Source: Thraustochytrium sp. TN22
Taxonomy: Eukaryota; Sar; Bigyra; Thraustochytrida; Thraustochytriidae
DNA length: 64,000 nt
Direction: 5' to 3'
Assembly (NCBI GenBank): GCA_013306675.1
Contig: JABLUY010000007.1
Span: 248,001-312,000 of the forward strand
Below are positions 11,151 to 20,788 of the stretch, one piece after another. The notes beneath the pieces are model-generated. The model did not search any database, was not told the origin of the DNA, and saw nothing but the letters and a program-made list of their open reading frames with translations. Numbering within the stretch: position 1 is the first letter of the stretch; the number at the start of each line of letters is the position of its first letter. Both the position numbers and the translations under genes were made by a program.

Positions 11151-14100
11151 AACACGGTCGCAGCAGCAGTACTCGTACGGCCAGCAGCAGTCACAGCAGC
11201 AGCAGCAGCAGCAGTACCAGCAGCTACAGCAACACCAGGGCTATAATCAGCACCAGGGCTATCACCAACAGTCGTACGGCGGCTTTGAAGCGATGCCGTC
11301 AAGCTCGGGCGCAGGGGACTATAGCGGCCTGGGCGGCAGCGGCGGCTATGACTCAAGAGCCATGGCCCGCAGTTCCGGTGCATCCTCGAACTGGGACTTT
11401 GGCGGCATCGGCAGCGGCTCCGCCGGCGACCCGTTTGGGTCGTCCAGACATGAGGTCGCCACGCATGTGGCGGCGGACAGCTACGCGGGAGGCTACGGCG
11501 GCGGAGGCGGGCGGCAGCTTGCCCCGTCCGCGACGTCGAACGCGAATGCGCTCTTCTACCAACAGCGGATGCAGACGTCAAACTCGTCGGCGCAGCACCA
11601 GCAGCAGGCGGCCTTCGCGCACGCGCAGCACGCGCAGCAAGAGGCAGAGCAGCGGCGCAGAATGGAGCTGCGCGCACAAGAGGAGGCTGCCGCTGCTCGC
11701 TTCAACGTGCCCGGTGCTAATCTGCAGTGGCTCGAAGCCAACGACGGCAACGGCCGCAAGTACTGGTACAACCGCACAGACTCTACGACGCACTGGTACA
11801 ACCCAAGTGTGGTGGCGCACGGACTGCAGCTCCTGCGTGCGAAAAATCCCGTGCCTCAGGCGATCGTAGACCATCTGAAGCTTTACCGTCACGAGCGGCA
11901 GCAGGCGTCGCAAGCCTCGGTGCAACAGGCGCAGCAACAGGCGGCGCAGCAGGCGCAGGCGGCGGCTCGAGCACAGGCGGCGGCACAGGCGGCGGCACAG
12001 GAGAAGGCGCGGCAGGCCGCACAGGCGGCTCAGGCGGCCAAGGCGGCACAGCTACGCGAGCAACAGCTACGCGAGCAGCAACGCCTGCAACAAGAGCGCA
12101 TGGAGCAGGAGAGGCGCCTGGCTGAGGAACGCGCGCGTCTCGAGGAGGCGCGTCGGCAGCAGGAAGAGGCCGAGCGCAAGCGGCGCGAGGCTGAGGAGCG
12201 AAAACGTTTTGAGGAGGCGCGCGCGGCGTGGCGGCCCAAGGGCAAGCTGCTCCTACGCAAGTATCTCGACGTGATTGGTTACGACGACACCTGGGTCTCG
12301 GAGGATATGTTGGACGACGCTGTCGTAGAGACGCGGCCGCCGGCTGGGCCCGCGCGCGACGCCTTGGAGGCCGAGTGCGAGGCCGCCGTGGTGCAGGTGG
12401 AGGCGTACTACGCCGCGAAGCGCGCCCAGGCCGAAGAGGAGGCACGTAAGCGAGAGGTTGAGCTCATGGCGCGCGAGGACCACGACGCCTCGGGCCTCTC
12501 GCAGGAACGCAAGCGCCTCGGCGAGGAGGAGAAGCGCAGGAAGCAGCTGCGCAAGGACTTTGACGAGTTCTTCAAGTTCAAGCCCTATAACCTGGTCGGC
12601 AAGGCTGACTGGCGCACGACTGAGAAGGTTGACTTGGACTCGCGCGTCGCGGCCGAGCAGGACCGCCGCCGCAAGCGTGCCGACGCGCGCGCGGCTGTCG
12701 CGGCGGCCGCCCAGCTGTCGGCGCGCCGCCCGCGCCGCCAGGTCAAGTCCCGCCTCGTCAACGTGGAGGGCCACATGGTGCTGCGCGAGAACAACTACGG
12801 CATGAATGAGGACGGCAAGCCCGTCATGGACGGCATGCTCAAGACCGACCACCGCATGCACGTCAAGCCCGCGCGCTCCGCCTTCAACCTGTACTCGTCC
12901 ACGGCCGCGAAGGAGGTGCGGGAGCAGTTCCCAGCGCTCGACTTCCGCGACGTACAAAAGGAGGTGGCCGCGCGCTGGCGCCTGCTTAGCGCGCCCGTGA
13001 GAAAGGACTACGAGGAGCAGGCGCGCGCCGAGAAGGAGCGCTACCAGAAGGATCTCTTCGAGGCGCGCGAGCTCGATGTGCAAAACATGGAACACAACGA
13101 GCGCGTCCGCCAGGAGCAACTGCGCAAGGAGCAACTCCAAGAGCAAGCTCGCCAGGAGACGCTTGCGCTCACCGACGCGGTGCGGCGCGACAAGACCATG
13201 ACCGTGAGCACCGGCCCGCCGGCCGCCGCCGCAGGCACGCCCGGCGCCGCGCTGGAGTCGCCGCTCACGCCCTCGCCGGCCGGCGGGACACCGGCAGCCG
13301 CGGCGCGCGGCCAGCCGCCGCGCGCTCAGTACCATGAAATCGCCGAGGCCTGCGTGCTGGCCCTTGGCCCACGCGCCGGGCTCTCGCTCGCCGAGATGGG
13401 TCACTGGGTGCAGAATACGCGCCTGGGCCGCATCTTCATGGGCCGCCTCAAGGCCGTCTTCGACGAGGCGGCGCTCGCCAAGGCTGTGCGCAAGCAGATT
13501 CGCGCGGGCCGCCTCTCGCAAGGCGCCACGCGTGCGCGAGAGCCCACGGAGATCATGTTCGTGCCGTCCGCGCTCATGGAGCTGGCCGGGGCCAAAACCA
13601 TGCAGGAGGTCAAGGACGATGAGCGCGAGGCCAAGGCGCGCCTCAAGAACGAGGGCGCGACGGCGGCGCGCGCGCGTCGCCAGCAGGAGCTCGAGCAGCA
13701 GCGCAACGACCACCGCGACGGCATGAAGAGAGACATCTTTGCAGCCAACCAGCGCATGTGGGCCTTCATGTACCGGCAGCGCGACTCGCTGCGGCCCTTT
13801 GTCACGCAGGAGGTCATGGACAAGCTCGAGTTCGCCGCCATGCTCCTGCGAGAGCACGGCAAGGCCAAGTGGCTCGAGGAGGACCCCAGCGGCTATGAGC
13901 AAGAGGACCGTGTGCTCGAGGACCAGCAGCGTCGCGACAAGGAGGCAAAGCTGGCAGCCAAGGCCTCCGAGTTGGCCACGACCGCGGCCAAGGCCTCGGG
14001 TGAGACCGGCGGGCCCGCCATCGCGCAGGTCACGGCTGCGCCGGGCGCTGGCGCTGACGACCCCGACGCCGCGGCCGATGCCGCGGCGGCCGCCGTCACC

Positions 14101-15191
14101 GCGGCCGCTGCGGCGGATGGCAAGCAGGCCACAGTGGACACGGACCGCCTGCGGCAGTTCGCGCAGACGCTTAACGTGCGCCGCCGCCGGCCGGCTTGCG
14201 AGCAGCCGGGCGACATCGCCTTTGGCGAGCTACGCCCGTATCAGCGCGAGGGCCTGAGGTGGCTGGTGTCGACCTTCGAGAACGGCATCAACTCCATCCT
14301 CGCAGACGAGATGGGCCTCGGCAAGACGCTGCAGACAGTTTCCTTCTTGACGCACCTCAAGTTCGAGATGAAGGTGAGTGGGCCCTTTCTCGTCATCGTA
14401 CCGCTGAGCGTGCTCACGGCGTGGGCCAACGAGTTCAACCGGTGGTCGCCCAAGCTCAAGATTGTCAAGCTGCACTCCTCCTCCAAGGAAGAGCGCGACC
14501 GCCTGAAGCGCGACGTGTTGAGCGACTTCAGCAAGTTCGACGTGGTCATCACCACCTTCGAGATGGTCATCTCGAACAACATGAAGCTGATGCTCGGGTC
14601 CAAGATGTGGTGGCGCTACGTGGTCATCGACGAGGGCCATAAGATCAAGAATGACGAGACCGACCTGGCCGTCGCCGTGCGATCCATCAACTGCCAGGGC
14701 CGCCTGCTGCTCACCGGCACCCCGCTGCAGAACAATTTGCACGAGCTCTGGGCGCTGCTCAACTACCTCTACCCGGCCATCTTCACCGAGTCCGAGACCT
14801 TCGACAGCTGCTTCGACCTCACCAAGCAGATTGTGGAGACCGACATGCTGGCCAAGGCACATTACCTGATCCGCCCCTTCGTGCTGCGCCGCACCAAGGG
14901 CGAGGTCGAGCAGAAGATGCCGCCCAAGGAGGAGATCGAGGTCAAGGTGCCTCTCTCCAAGATGCAGCGCCACTGGTATAAGCAGCTTCTGCTGCGCGAC
15001 GCCAACCTGCTCAAGCGCGTGGAGGGCGAGATCAGTGGCGAGGCAGGCGCCGCTGGCGCCAGCGCTGAGGCTTCGGCGGGCGACTGGAAGAAGCTGCAGA
15101 GCCTGATGATGCAGCTGCGCAAGTGTTGTAATCACCCCTACCTCTTCCCCAACGCCGAGCCCAACTTTAACGGGACCACGCGCGAGGATAT
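11035..15191 (+). CDS. ISWI-like SNF2 chromatin remodeller, 5' part (interrupted)
   Basis: ATP-driven nucleosome remodeller, nuclear. This is the upstream 1,385 codons; the frame then runs into a transposon and stops at 15247-15249. Order: polyQ/Gly-Ser-rich N terminus; WW-like segment (NLQWLEANDGNGRKYWYNR) at about 228-260; long Gln/Ala/Glu coiled coil at 285-410; HMG box (KPARSAFNLYSS ... APVRKDYEEQARAEKERY) at about 611-675; winged-helix-like segment near 765-850; SNF2_N ATPase from about 1065 with DEMGLGKT (1092-1099), DEGH (about 1199-1202), LLLTGTPLQNN, and MQLRKCCNHPYLF near the break. The ATPase is closest, by memory, to ISWI/SMARCA5. The second helicase lobe is on the other side of the element at 17533. 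Whether this allele makes any full product is unknown. Confidence 0.9.
15188..15191 (+). repeat. Target-site duplication, left copy (ATAT)
   Basis: ATAT directly precedes the left inverted end CCCAATC. The same ATAT follows the right end at 17529-17532. The flanks are GAGG-ATAT here and ATAT-TGTTGAG there; together they read GAG GAT ATT GTT GAG, the expected codons of the host gene. Confidence 0.85.
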
Positions 15192-15198
15192 CCCAATC
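15192..15198 (+). repeat. Left terminal inverted repeat (CCCAATC)
   Basis: Pairs with GATTGGG at 17522-17528. Beyond 7 bp the match continues imperfectly (ACACCTC against the complement CCATCGC). Confidence 0.8.
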
Positions 15199-15646
15199 AC
15201 ACCTCTATGCTTACTCGTATCCGCCTACCACGCGGGGGTCCCTCGGTGACGCCCGGCACAGGGGGCACTAAAGCGTATTAAGAGGGTACTTTACTCCCGA
15301 TTTGCTCCAAAAAAGTGGCCTAGAGTCTGGCGAAGTTAGTTCCGCATTCGATCAAAAACGCAGCGATGGGGCCGAGCTTGAAGAGGCCCACTCGAAGCGA
15401 CCCAAGGCTCCTGCCCCCTATTCATTTTGGCCGAAGGCGTGGTGGTTAGGATGAGATGAGCTCGGCAGTTCGCCCAGAGCGGCTTTGGGGGGAGCTCGCG
15501 CGCGACTTCGTCGCGGAGCGCGCTGGAGCCGCAGGCGCTGCGGCGCGCGGCTGCAGGCGGCCCTGGCGGGTGCCTTGTGCCTGCTCTCAGCTCGCACGCC
15601 CCTGCCGCAGCGCTTGGACGTGGAGTCGGGCCCGCACTGCGACATC

Positions 15647-17322
15647 ATGGCATCGGCGAGGCCTAACCACCGCGTGGAGGACGACAGCGACAGCGACAGC
15701 GACAGCGAGTTCGTGCCCCTGGACAAGCGGGACACAGGGGACGAAGACGAAGAAGGAGAGGAGCTTGGCGACGAGGATGCTCGTGCTGAGGCAGCTGCGC
15801 AGCAAGACTTCGAAGACATACTTGCGTTGGACGACGAACCGACGCGTGGTGCGAGTGCATGTTCGAGGTCGGCCTCATTCAGCACAAGACCGTTCCGGGG
15901 CTCGCAGTCTCGCCGGATGGAGTCGCTCGCGTCCGGCTTCCAGGCGCGGAGTGCGACGCATCGTCAGTACTATGCAGCGTCGAGATCAAGACGCGCGTCG
16001 CGCCTGGAGGCGCGGTAGACGCACGTATCGTGAGCACCCAGATGAACACGTGGGGGACGAGACTTGGTGGAAGGCCATACCTGCCGAGCACCGCGCGCAA
16101 GTCTTGCACCAAGCTGTGGTCCTCCAAATCGATCACGTGCTCTACGTTGCTGCCAGCACGAGTTCGTGTTTGTACGCCTGCCTCGTTGAAGTGCCTCCGG
16201 ACGCCCGGCTCGCCATGGAGCGCGCTCTGAAACCGTGGGCGGACAAGCTCACGACATGGGCGCACCAGAGCATCGACAGCGGGTGCGCCGCCCAAGCCAC
16301 CTGCCATCTTCGGCGAGGAGGAGGGGGCGGTGCTGAGCTCGCACTTCCGGCTGTGGCGCGCCATGCGCAAGCTTGTCGCTCTGAAGGGGCCCATGCGGCC
16401 CGTGCATGTCATCAAGTGCTTACCGCAGGAGCTATACAACGTCGCAAAGGGCGGCGTCGACGGAAGCACACAGTACGTGGAGCAGATCACCAACACGCAG
16501 TGCATGAATCTGAGCTGCGACCAGAACATCGCGTTGCGCACGTACAAGCAGCTCGTTGTCAACGCCATCGTGGTCTACCGCTACTTACAGGCTGCGAGGA
16601 AGAGCAACCTCGAAGACAGCGACGGGCTAAAGGCCCTCCGCGACAAGGTGAACCGCTCTGAAGCGCTCAGCACTGTCTCGTTCCGCCTCACTGTCGACAT
16701 GGTCCGTCACGTCTACAGGAGCAGGCAGCTCGATACGGCGCAGGTGGAGTTCAACATGCAGCCAAGCATGCCCAAGCCCACTGGGCTCACCAGGGAAGCG
16801 GCGAGGGACCTCGTGACCGCCGGTAAGCGCAAGCGAACCCCCGAGTTGCAGAAGTTCTTCAACCACGGCCAAGCCCGCGACATCCGCCTCGATGCCGCAC
16901 TGCAACATGACTCAGAGGCAGCGGGAAAGGCATCCTTCAACGCCAACAACAAGAGGATTCCCGCCAAGCGGCTCTGCGTCATCTGCGGCAAGCAAACGCA
17001 CCGTCGTTGCACCATCTGCGGTGTGCCTCTGCACGTGTTCATGAGAAAGAATGAACGCACAACCTGCTTTTCCAAGTGGCACACGCGCGTGCGCGTCGAG
17101 CCTCACGAAGGCTTCAAGAAGCGCAAGACAAACGTCAACGGAACACCTTCGCCCATTTGCCTCGATCATGTCGATTCGAGCAGCGCCAGTGCCTCGTCCG
17201 GTACCCCTACAGCGCAGAGCAGGAACGACCACGTAGCCCAAGCCAGCTACACCGACACCCCATCAAGCCATAGTTCAAGATCCTCTCGCAGCAGCCTCAG
17301 CACGAGTCCATCGTGCCCTTGA
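15647..17322 (+). pseudogene. Transposon protein remnant: acidic N terminus + YqaJ-like nuclease + PiggyBac-like tail
   Basis: Three blocks lie in order. (1) 15647-15838, frame 2: ATG then a Ser/Asp/Glu-rich segment (EDDSDSDSDSEFVPLDK). (2) 15841-16280: YqaJ-like module with FEVGLIQHK, SPDG and, about 20 residues on, VEIKTR (frame 1), then WWKAIPAEHRAQVLHQAVVLQ (frame 3); the D...ExK pattern and QVxHQ are typical of YqaJ/lambda-exonuclease folds. (3) 16291-17322, frame 1: LPQELYNVAKGGVDGSTQYVEQ, which resembles the PiggyBac segment carrying the third catalytic Asp, then a cross-brace CVICGKQTHRRCTICGVPLHV with TCFSKWHT. About three frame changes are needed over 700 bp without obvious introns, so it reads as decayed or mis-sequenced. 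The last block alone is open for 330 codons. The first two PiggyBac Asp motifs were not found. Confidence 0.6.
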
Positions 17323-17521
17323 TGCAGCCCAAGTTGGCCTCAGCATCCGCACAGGCCAGTCGGAAGTGACCAACACTTTACGCTTCCATACAAACCCAGT
17401 AGTTGAAAGTTCCAAAAATGATTAGAATCATGATAGCAACAGGTCAGTCGAGCGCAAGCAGGAGAGCCGATTTACTAGGGATAATATGGCTATCCTGATT
17501 AAACTCCGTCTAGGGCGATGG

Positions 17522-17528
17522 GATTGGG
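17522..17528 (-). repeat. Right terminal inverted repeat (GATTGGG)
   Basis: Complement of the left end. It is preceded inside the element by a short imperfect hairpin, AGGGATA ... TATCCT, at about 17478-17498. Confidence 0.8.
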
Positions 17529-17532
17529 ATAT
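17529..17532 (+). repeat. Target-site duplication, right copy (ATAT)
   Basis: Second copy of the ATAT at 15188-15191. The next base, 17533, completes the Ile codon of the host gene. Confidence 0.85.
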
Positions 17533-20500
17533 TGTTGAGGCCTCGGGCAAGCTCAAGATTCTCGACCGCCTCCTCAAACGCCTGTATGAGCGTGGCCACC
17601 GCGTCGTCATCTTCTCCCAGTTCACCGCCACGCTCAACATTCTCTCGGACTTTATGAACATGCGCGGCTACAAGTTTTCGCGCCTGGACGGGTCCACGAA
17701 TCGCGTGCAGCGTGCCATCGACATCATGCAGTACAATCGGGAGAACTCGGCCTACTTTGCTTACCTCATGAGCACGCGCGCCGGCGGCCTCGGCATCAAC
17801 CTCGCCACTGGAGACACCGTCATCCTCTACGACTCAGACTGGAACCCGCAGGTCGACCTGCAGGCCATGGATCGCGTGCACCGCATTGGCCAGACCAAGC
17901 CGGTGCACGTCTATCGTCTCATCGCCGCGGGCACGGTCGAGGAGCGCGTCGTCCAGCGCGCCAAGAAGAAGCTCTACCTCGACCGCATGGTCAATCGCGG
18001 CAGCACGAGTCAGGCCGAGGCGCTTGAGTCCCTTTCCAAGGCCGAGATGCTCAAGATGCTCACTTTCGGAGCCTCTACGGTCTTTGGCGGCTCTCAGGCT
18101 GACGGCGACGGCATCAGTGACGAGGACCTGGATCGGATGATGGACCGTACCCGCCTCGAGGGCAAGGCGGAGGGCGAGGTCGATACGACCACCAAGGTGC
18201 TTGGCCGGAGCGGAGCCGCTGCCGGGGACGACGATGATGAGGACGAGGACGAGGACGACGGCGGGGACGACGAGGCCGCCAACGCCAAGACTAGCAACGA
18301 CGCCGCCGCCGCCGCCGCCGCTGCTGCTGCTGGGGCTGCTGACGGCAGCAAGGACGAGGCCGCCGTGGACGCCTCCAGCGCGCAGCAAAACGCCACGCTC
18401 AACGCGCTGGACTTTGATGGCACGCAAGAGGCGCTCAGCCTGCGCCAACTAGACGGCGTCACCTACGAGAAGGCAGCCGCGCAGCCGCGCCGCAAGTCAC
18501 GCAAGCGCAAGATCATGGCGCTCACCGACGCTGCCGAGGGCGAGGGCGAGCAGTCCGCAGCGCAGTCCATGGATGAGATCGCCAAACGCTGGGCCGAGGA
18601 GAACCCGGAGATGTACGCCGGGGGCTTCAAGGCAAACAAACGCGCGCGCGTGAGCCGCTACGTGGAGGTCGATGGCCATACCATTCTCAAGGCCAATAAC
18701 TACACTCTCGAGCAGGGCGGTGTCTCCGTTTACGAGGACGAGCTCGCCAACAACGCTGCGAGTGGCCCTGGCGACGCGCTCATCGCCTCGCAAGGCCGCC
18801 AGATTCCGGGCCGCGACTACGACAACGAGGGCCACTGCCTGGCCTGCTGGGATGGCGGCAATCTCCTGCTCTGCGACCAGTGTTGCGCGGCGTACCACGA
18901 GTCCTGCCTGCGCCCGGACCAGCTGCCGCCGCGCCGCAAGGACGGCACACAGGGCGCCGTCACCTGGGCCTGCCCGCACCATTCCTGCAAGGTCTGCGCG
19001 CGCAAGGCCCACGCCTCAGGCGGCCTGCTCTTTCGCTGCACCGAGTGCCCCTCCGCCTTTTGTGAGGATCACCATCCGCGTGACTTTTATCTCAACGAGA
19101 ACGGCCGAGAAGAGCGCTTCGAAAAGCTCGGCCAGCGCAAGCCCGCGCAGGCTTACTTCATTCAGTGCTCTGACCGCTGTCACCGTTTTGCGCAGATCCG
19201 CAAGGAGAAGGGTGTGCTCGCTGCTATTCGAGCTATCCAGAAGACCGAGGGCTCGGCTGGGTCCAAGCCGGCGGGGGTCTCCTCGAATGCCACCGAGACT
19301 GGGGATGGGAGCGGCGTCAAGGATGCCGCTCTTTTGAAGACGGAGATTGAGATCGCCGACCAGGATGCCATGGATGTGGATGAGACCAAGGCAATCGATG
19401 GAGAGGCTGCGTCTGGCGTCAAAGCGATGGCCGTGGACGAAGCAAAGACTGAGAATGAGTCCAAGGTCGAAGTCAAGGCCGCGGCCACGGTCGAGGCTGA
19501 GGGCGAGGCCAAGGTAGAGGTGGCAAATGAAGTCAAGGCCAAGGACGCGGATGAGGTCAAGGCTGCGGCCACGGACATGGGTGAGGACGCGGTCATGGAC
19601 GAGGCCGAGGTCAAGGTCGCGGCCATGGACGAGGGTGAGGAGGAGGCCAAGGTCAAGGTCAAGGTCGCGGACGAAGTCAAGGACGCGGACACGGACGAGG
19701 CCAAGGACAAGGCCAAGGTCGAGGCCGAGGACGAGGCCAAGGGCAAGGTCGAGGACGAGGACGAGGGCAAGGGCAAGGTGGCGGATGAAGTCAAGGCTGA
19801 GGACGAGGCCAAGGCCAAGGTCGCGGATGAAGTCAAGGTCAAGGACGCAGACATGGACGAGGCCTCGGCTGACGTCAACGCCGCGATCGAGGCCAAGGTC
19901 ACGGCGATGAAGTTGGCCTCGTCTTCCGCCGCCATGGACGAGGTCTTGGTGTCGGATGACACCAAAACTGTGGACAAGGCCCAAGGAACTGCCATGGACT
20001 CGGACGAGGCCGAAGTTGACGTCAAGCCCGTGGACGAGGCAAGCATTGAGCCTGAGGCGAAAGTTGAGACCGAGGCTAAGACCGAAGCCGTGGCTCCAAA
20101 CGAGCTCGAGGCTGAAGGTGATGTTCAGGCCAGCAACGATGCTGACGGCGATGTCGACATGGCTGACACAGATGATAAGGCGCAGGCCTCCGCGACGGCG
20201 GACATCGTCCAGGCTGCAACCAGCATGCTGGAGGCGAAGCCCTCGACTGCAGAGGGAAGCGACGTCGAGCTCAATGCCAATTCGGATACCATTGAGAGCG
20301 CTGAAAACTCAAACCTAGCGATTGAGCAGCCGGGGGGGGAGGAGAAGGTTGATTCCGAGACGGCGGAGGAAGTGTCGAAGATGGAGGGCGCCTCGACGGA
20401 CGATGGTACGCCAGTGGCCGCCAGCGCCCTGCAGGGCGTGGGACCTGTTGTGACGGCCGCCGGCGGGCCGGTGACCGTGGGCGCGGCGGAGGTTGTTCCT

Positions 20501-20671
20501 GGCGATGCGACGCGCAATGTCGAAGTCGCGTCGGTGCATGGCGGCGCAAACCCCATCGCTGCTGTGCAGCAGCACAAAGACGCAGCAGCCGAGGCCTCAT
20601 CCGCCGGTGCGGATACAGCGCATGTCGACGCTGCGGAAGACAAGACGGAAGCCGCGGTCGGCAGTGTTTGA
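17533..20671 (+). CDS. ISWI-like SNF2 remodeller, 3' part (helicase lobe 2, PHD-like, acidic tail)
   Basis: Downstream 1,046 codons of the split gene; with the 5' part the whole protein would be about 2,430 residues. It opens with VEASGKLKILDRLLKRL, then RVVIFSQF, STRAGGLGINLATGDTVILYDSDWNPQ and DRVHRIGQTKPVHVYRL, the standard SNF2 second-lobe motifs. Acidic and Ala runs follow (about 18220-18340), then a Cys/His-rich PHD-like region (about 18830-19080: CLACWDGGNLLLCDQCCAAYHESCL, CKVCARK, CTECPSAFCEDHH). The last 500 residues are an Ala/Glu/Lys/Val tail with degenerate DEAK/EVKAK repeats (19400-19900). An in-frame ATG at 17486, inside the transposon's right end, would allow a separate ORF for this half, but it lacks lobe 1. 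It is convergent with the channel gene at 20789. Confidence 0.88.
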
Positions 20672-20788
20672 CGCGTAGCTAGCTAGTATCCCACCAGGCT
20701 CTAGCTAGCTAGCTAAGGTAGAGAGCCAAGAGTCGCTTATAAAAAATGAACAATGACAGTTGTACTCACTCATACGAGGTATCAGAAT
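20672..20788. other. Short convergent spacer with CTAG repeats
   Basis: Two TAGC tetranucleotide runs (about 20676-20687 and 20700-20715) separate the ends of two convergent genes. TATAAAA occurs at about 20737-20743 but points at no start codon. Confidence 0.5.

Larger units (their letters stand above)
15192..17528. mobile_element. 2,337-bp DNA transposon, YqaJ/PiggyBac-like hybrid, inside the remodeller gene
   Basis: Ends: CCCAATC (15192-15198) and GATTGGG (17522-17528), a perfect 7-bp inverted repeat extending to about 11 of 14 matches, flanked by ATAT on both sides. Since ATAT is its own complement, the exact border between duplication and inverted end is ambiguous. Removing the element and one ATAT rejoins the SNF2 frame exactly. 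Inside, on the + strand, are an acidic N-terminal segment, a YqaJ-exonuclease-like module and a PiggyBac-like C-terminal module, spread over different frames. The CCC start resembles PiggyBac ends, but PiggyBac duplicates TTAA, so this would be a divergent relative or a different family. Good preservation of the ends and duplication suggests a fairly recent insertion, while the coding part is already damaged. Confidence 0.85.

Noticed and set aside
12253-13902. 549-codon minus-strand frame opposite the remodeller
   Set aside because: Same reason: complement of the HMG/coiled-coil coding region.
15291-17503. TTAA sites (about 15291 and 17500) as PiggyBac borders
   Set aside because: Their inner sequences are not inverted repeats of each other and excision there would not restore the host frame, unlike the ATAT/CCCAATC borders.
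15188-17532. The 2.3-kb interruption as an ordinary spliceosomal intron
   Set aside because: No GT...AG pair at the frame-restoring junction, while an inverted repeat and target duplication sit exactly there.
20737-20743. TATAAAA as a TATA box
   Set aside because: It lies between two convergent gene ends and points at no start codon.
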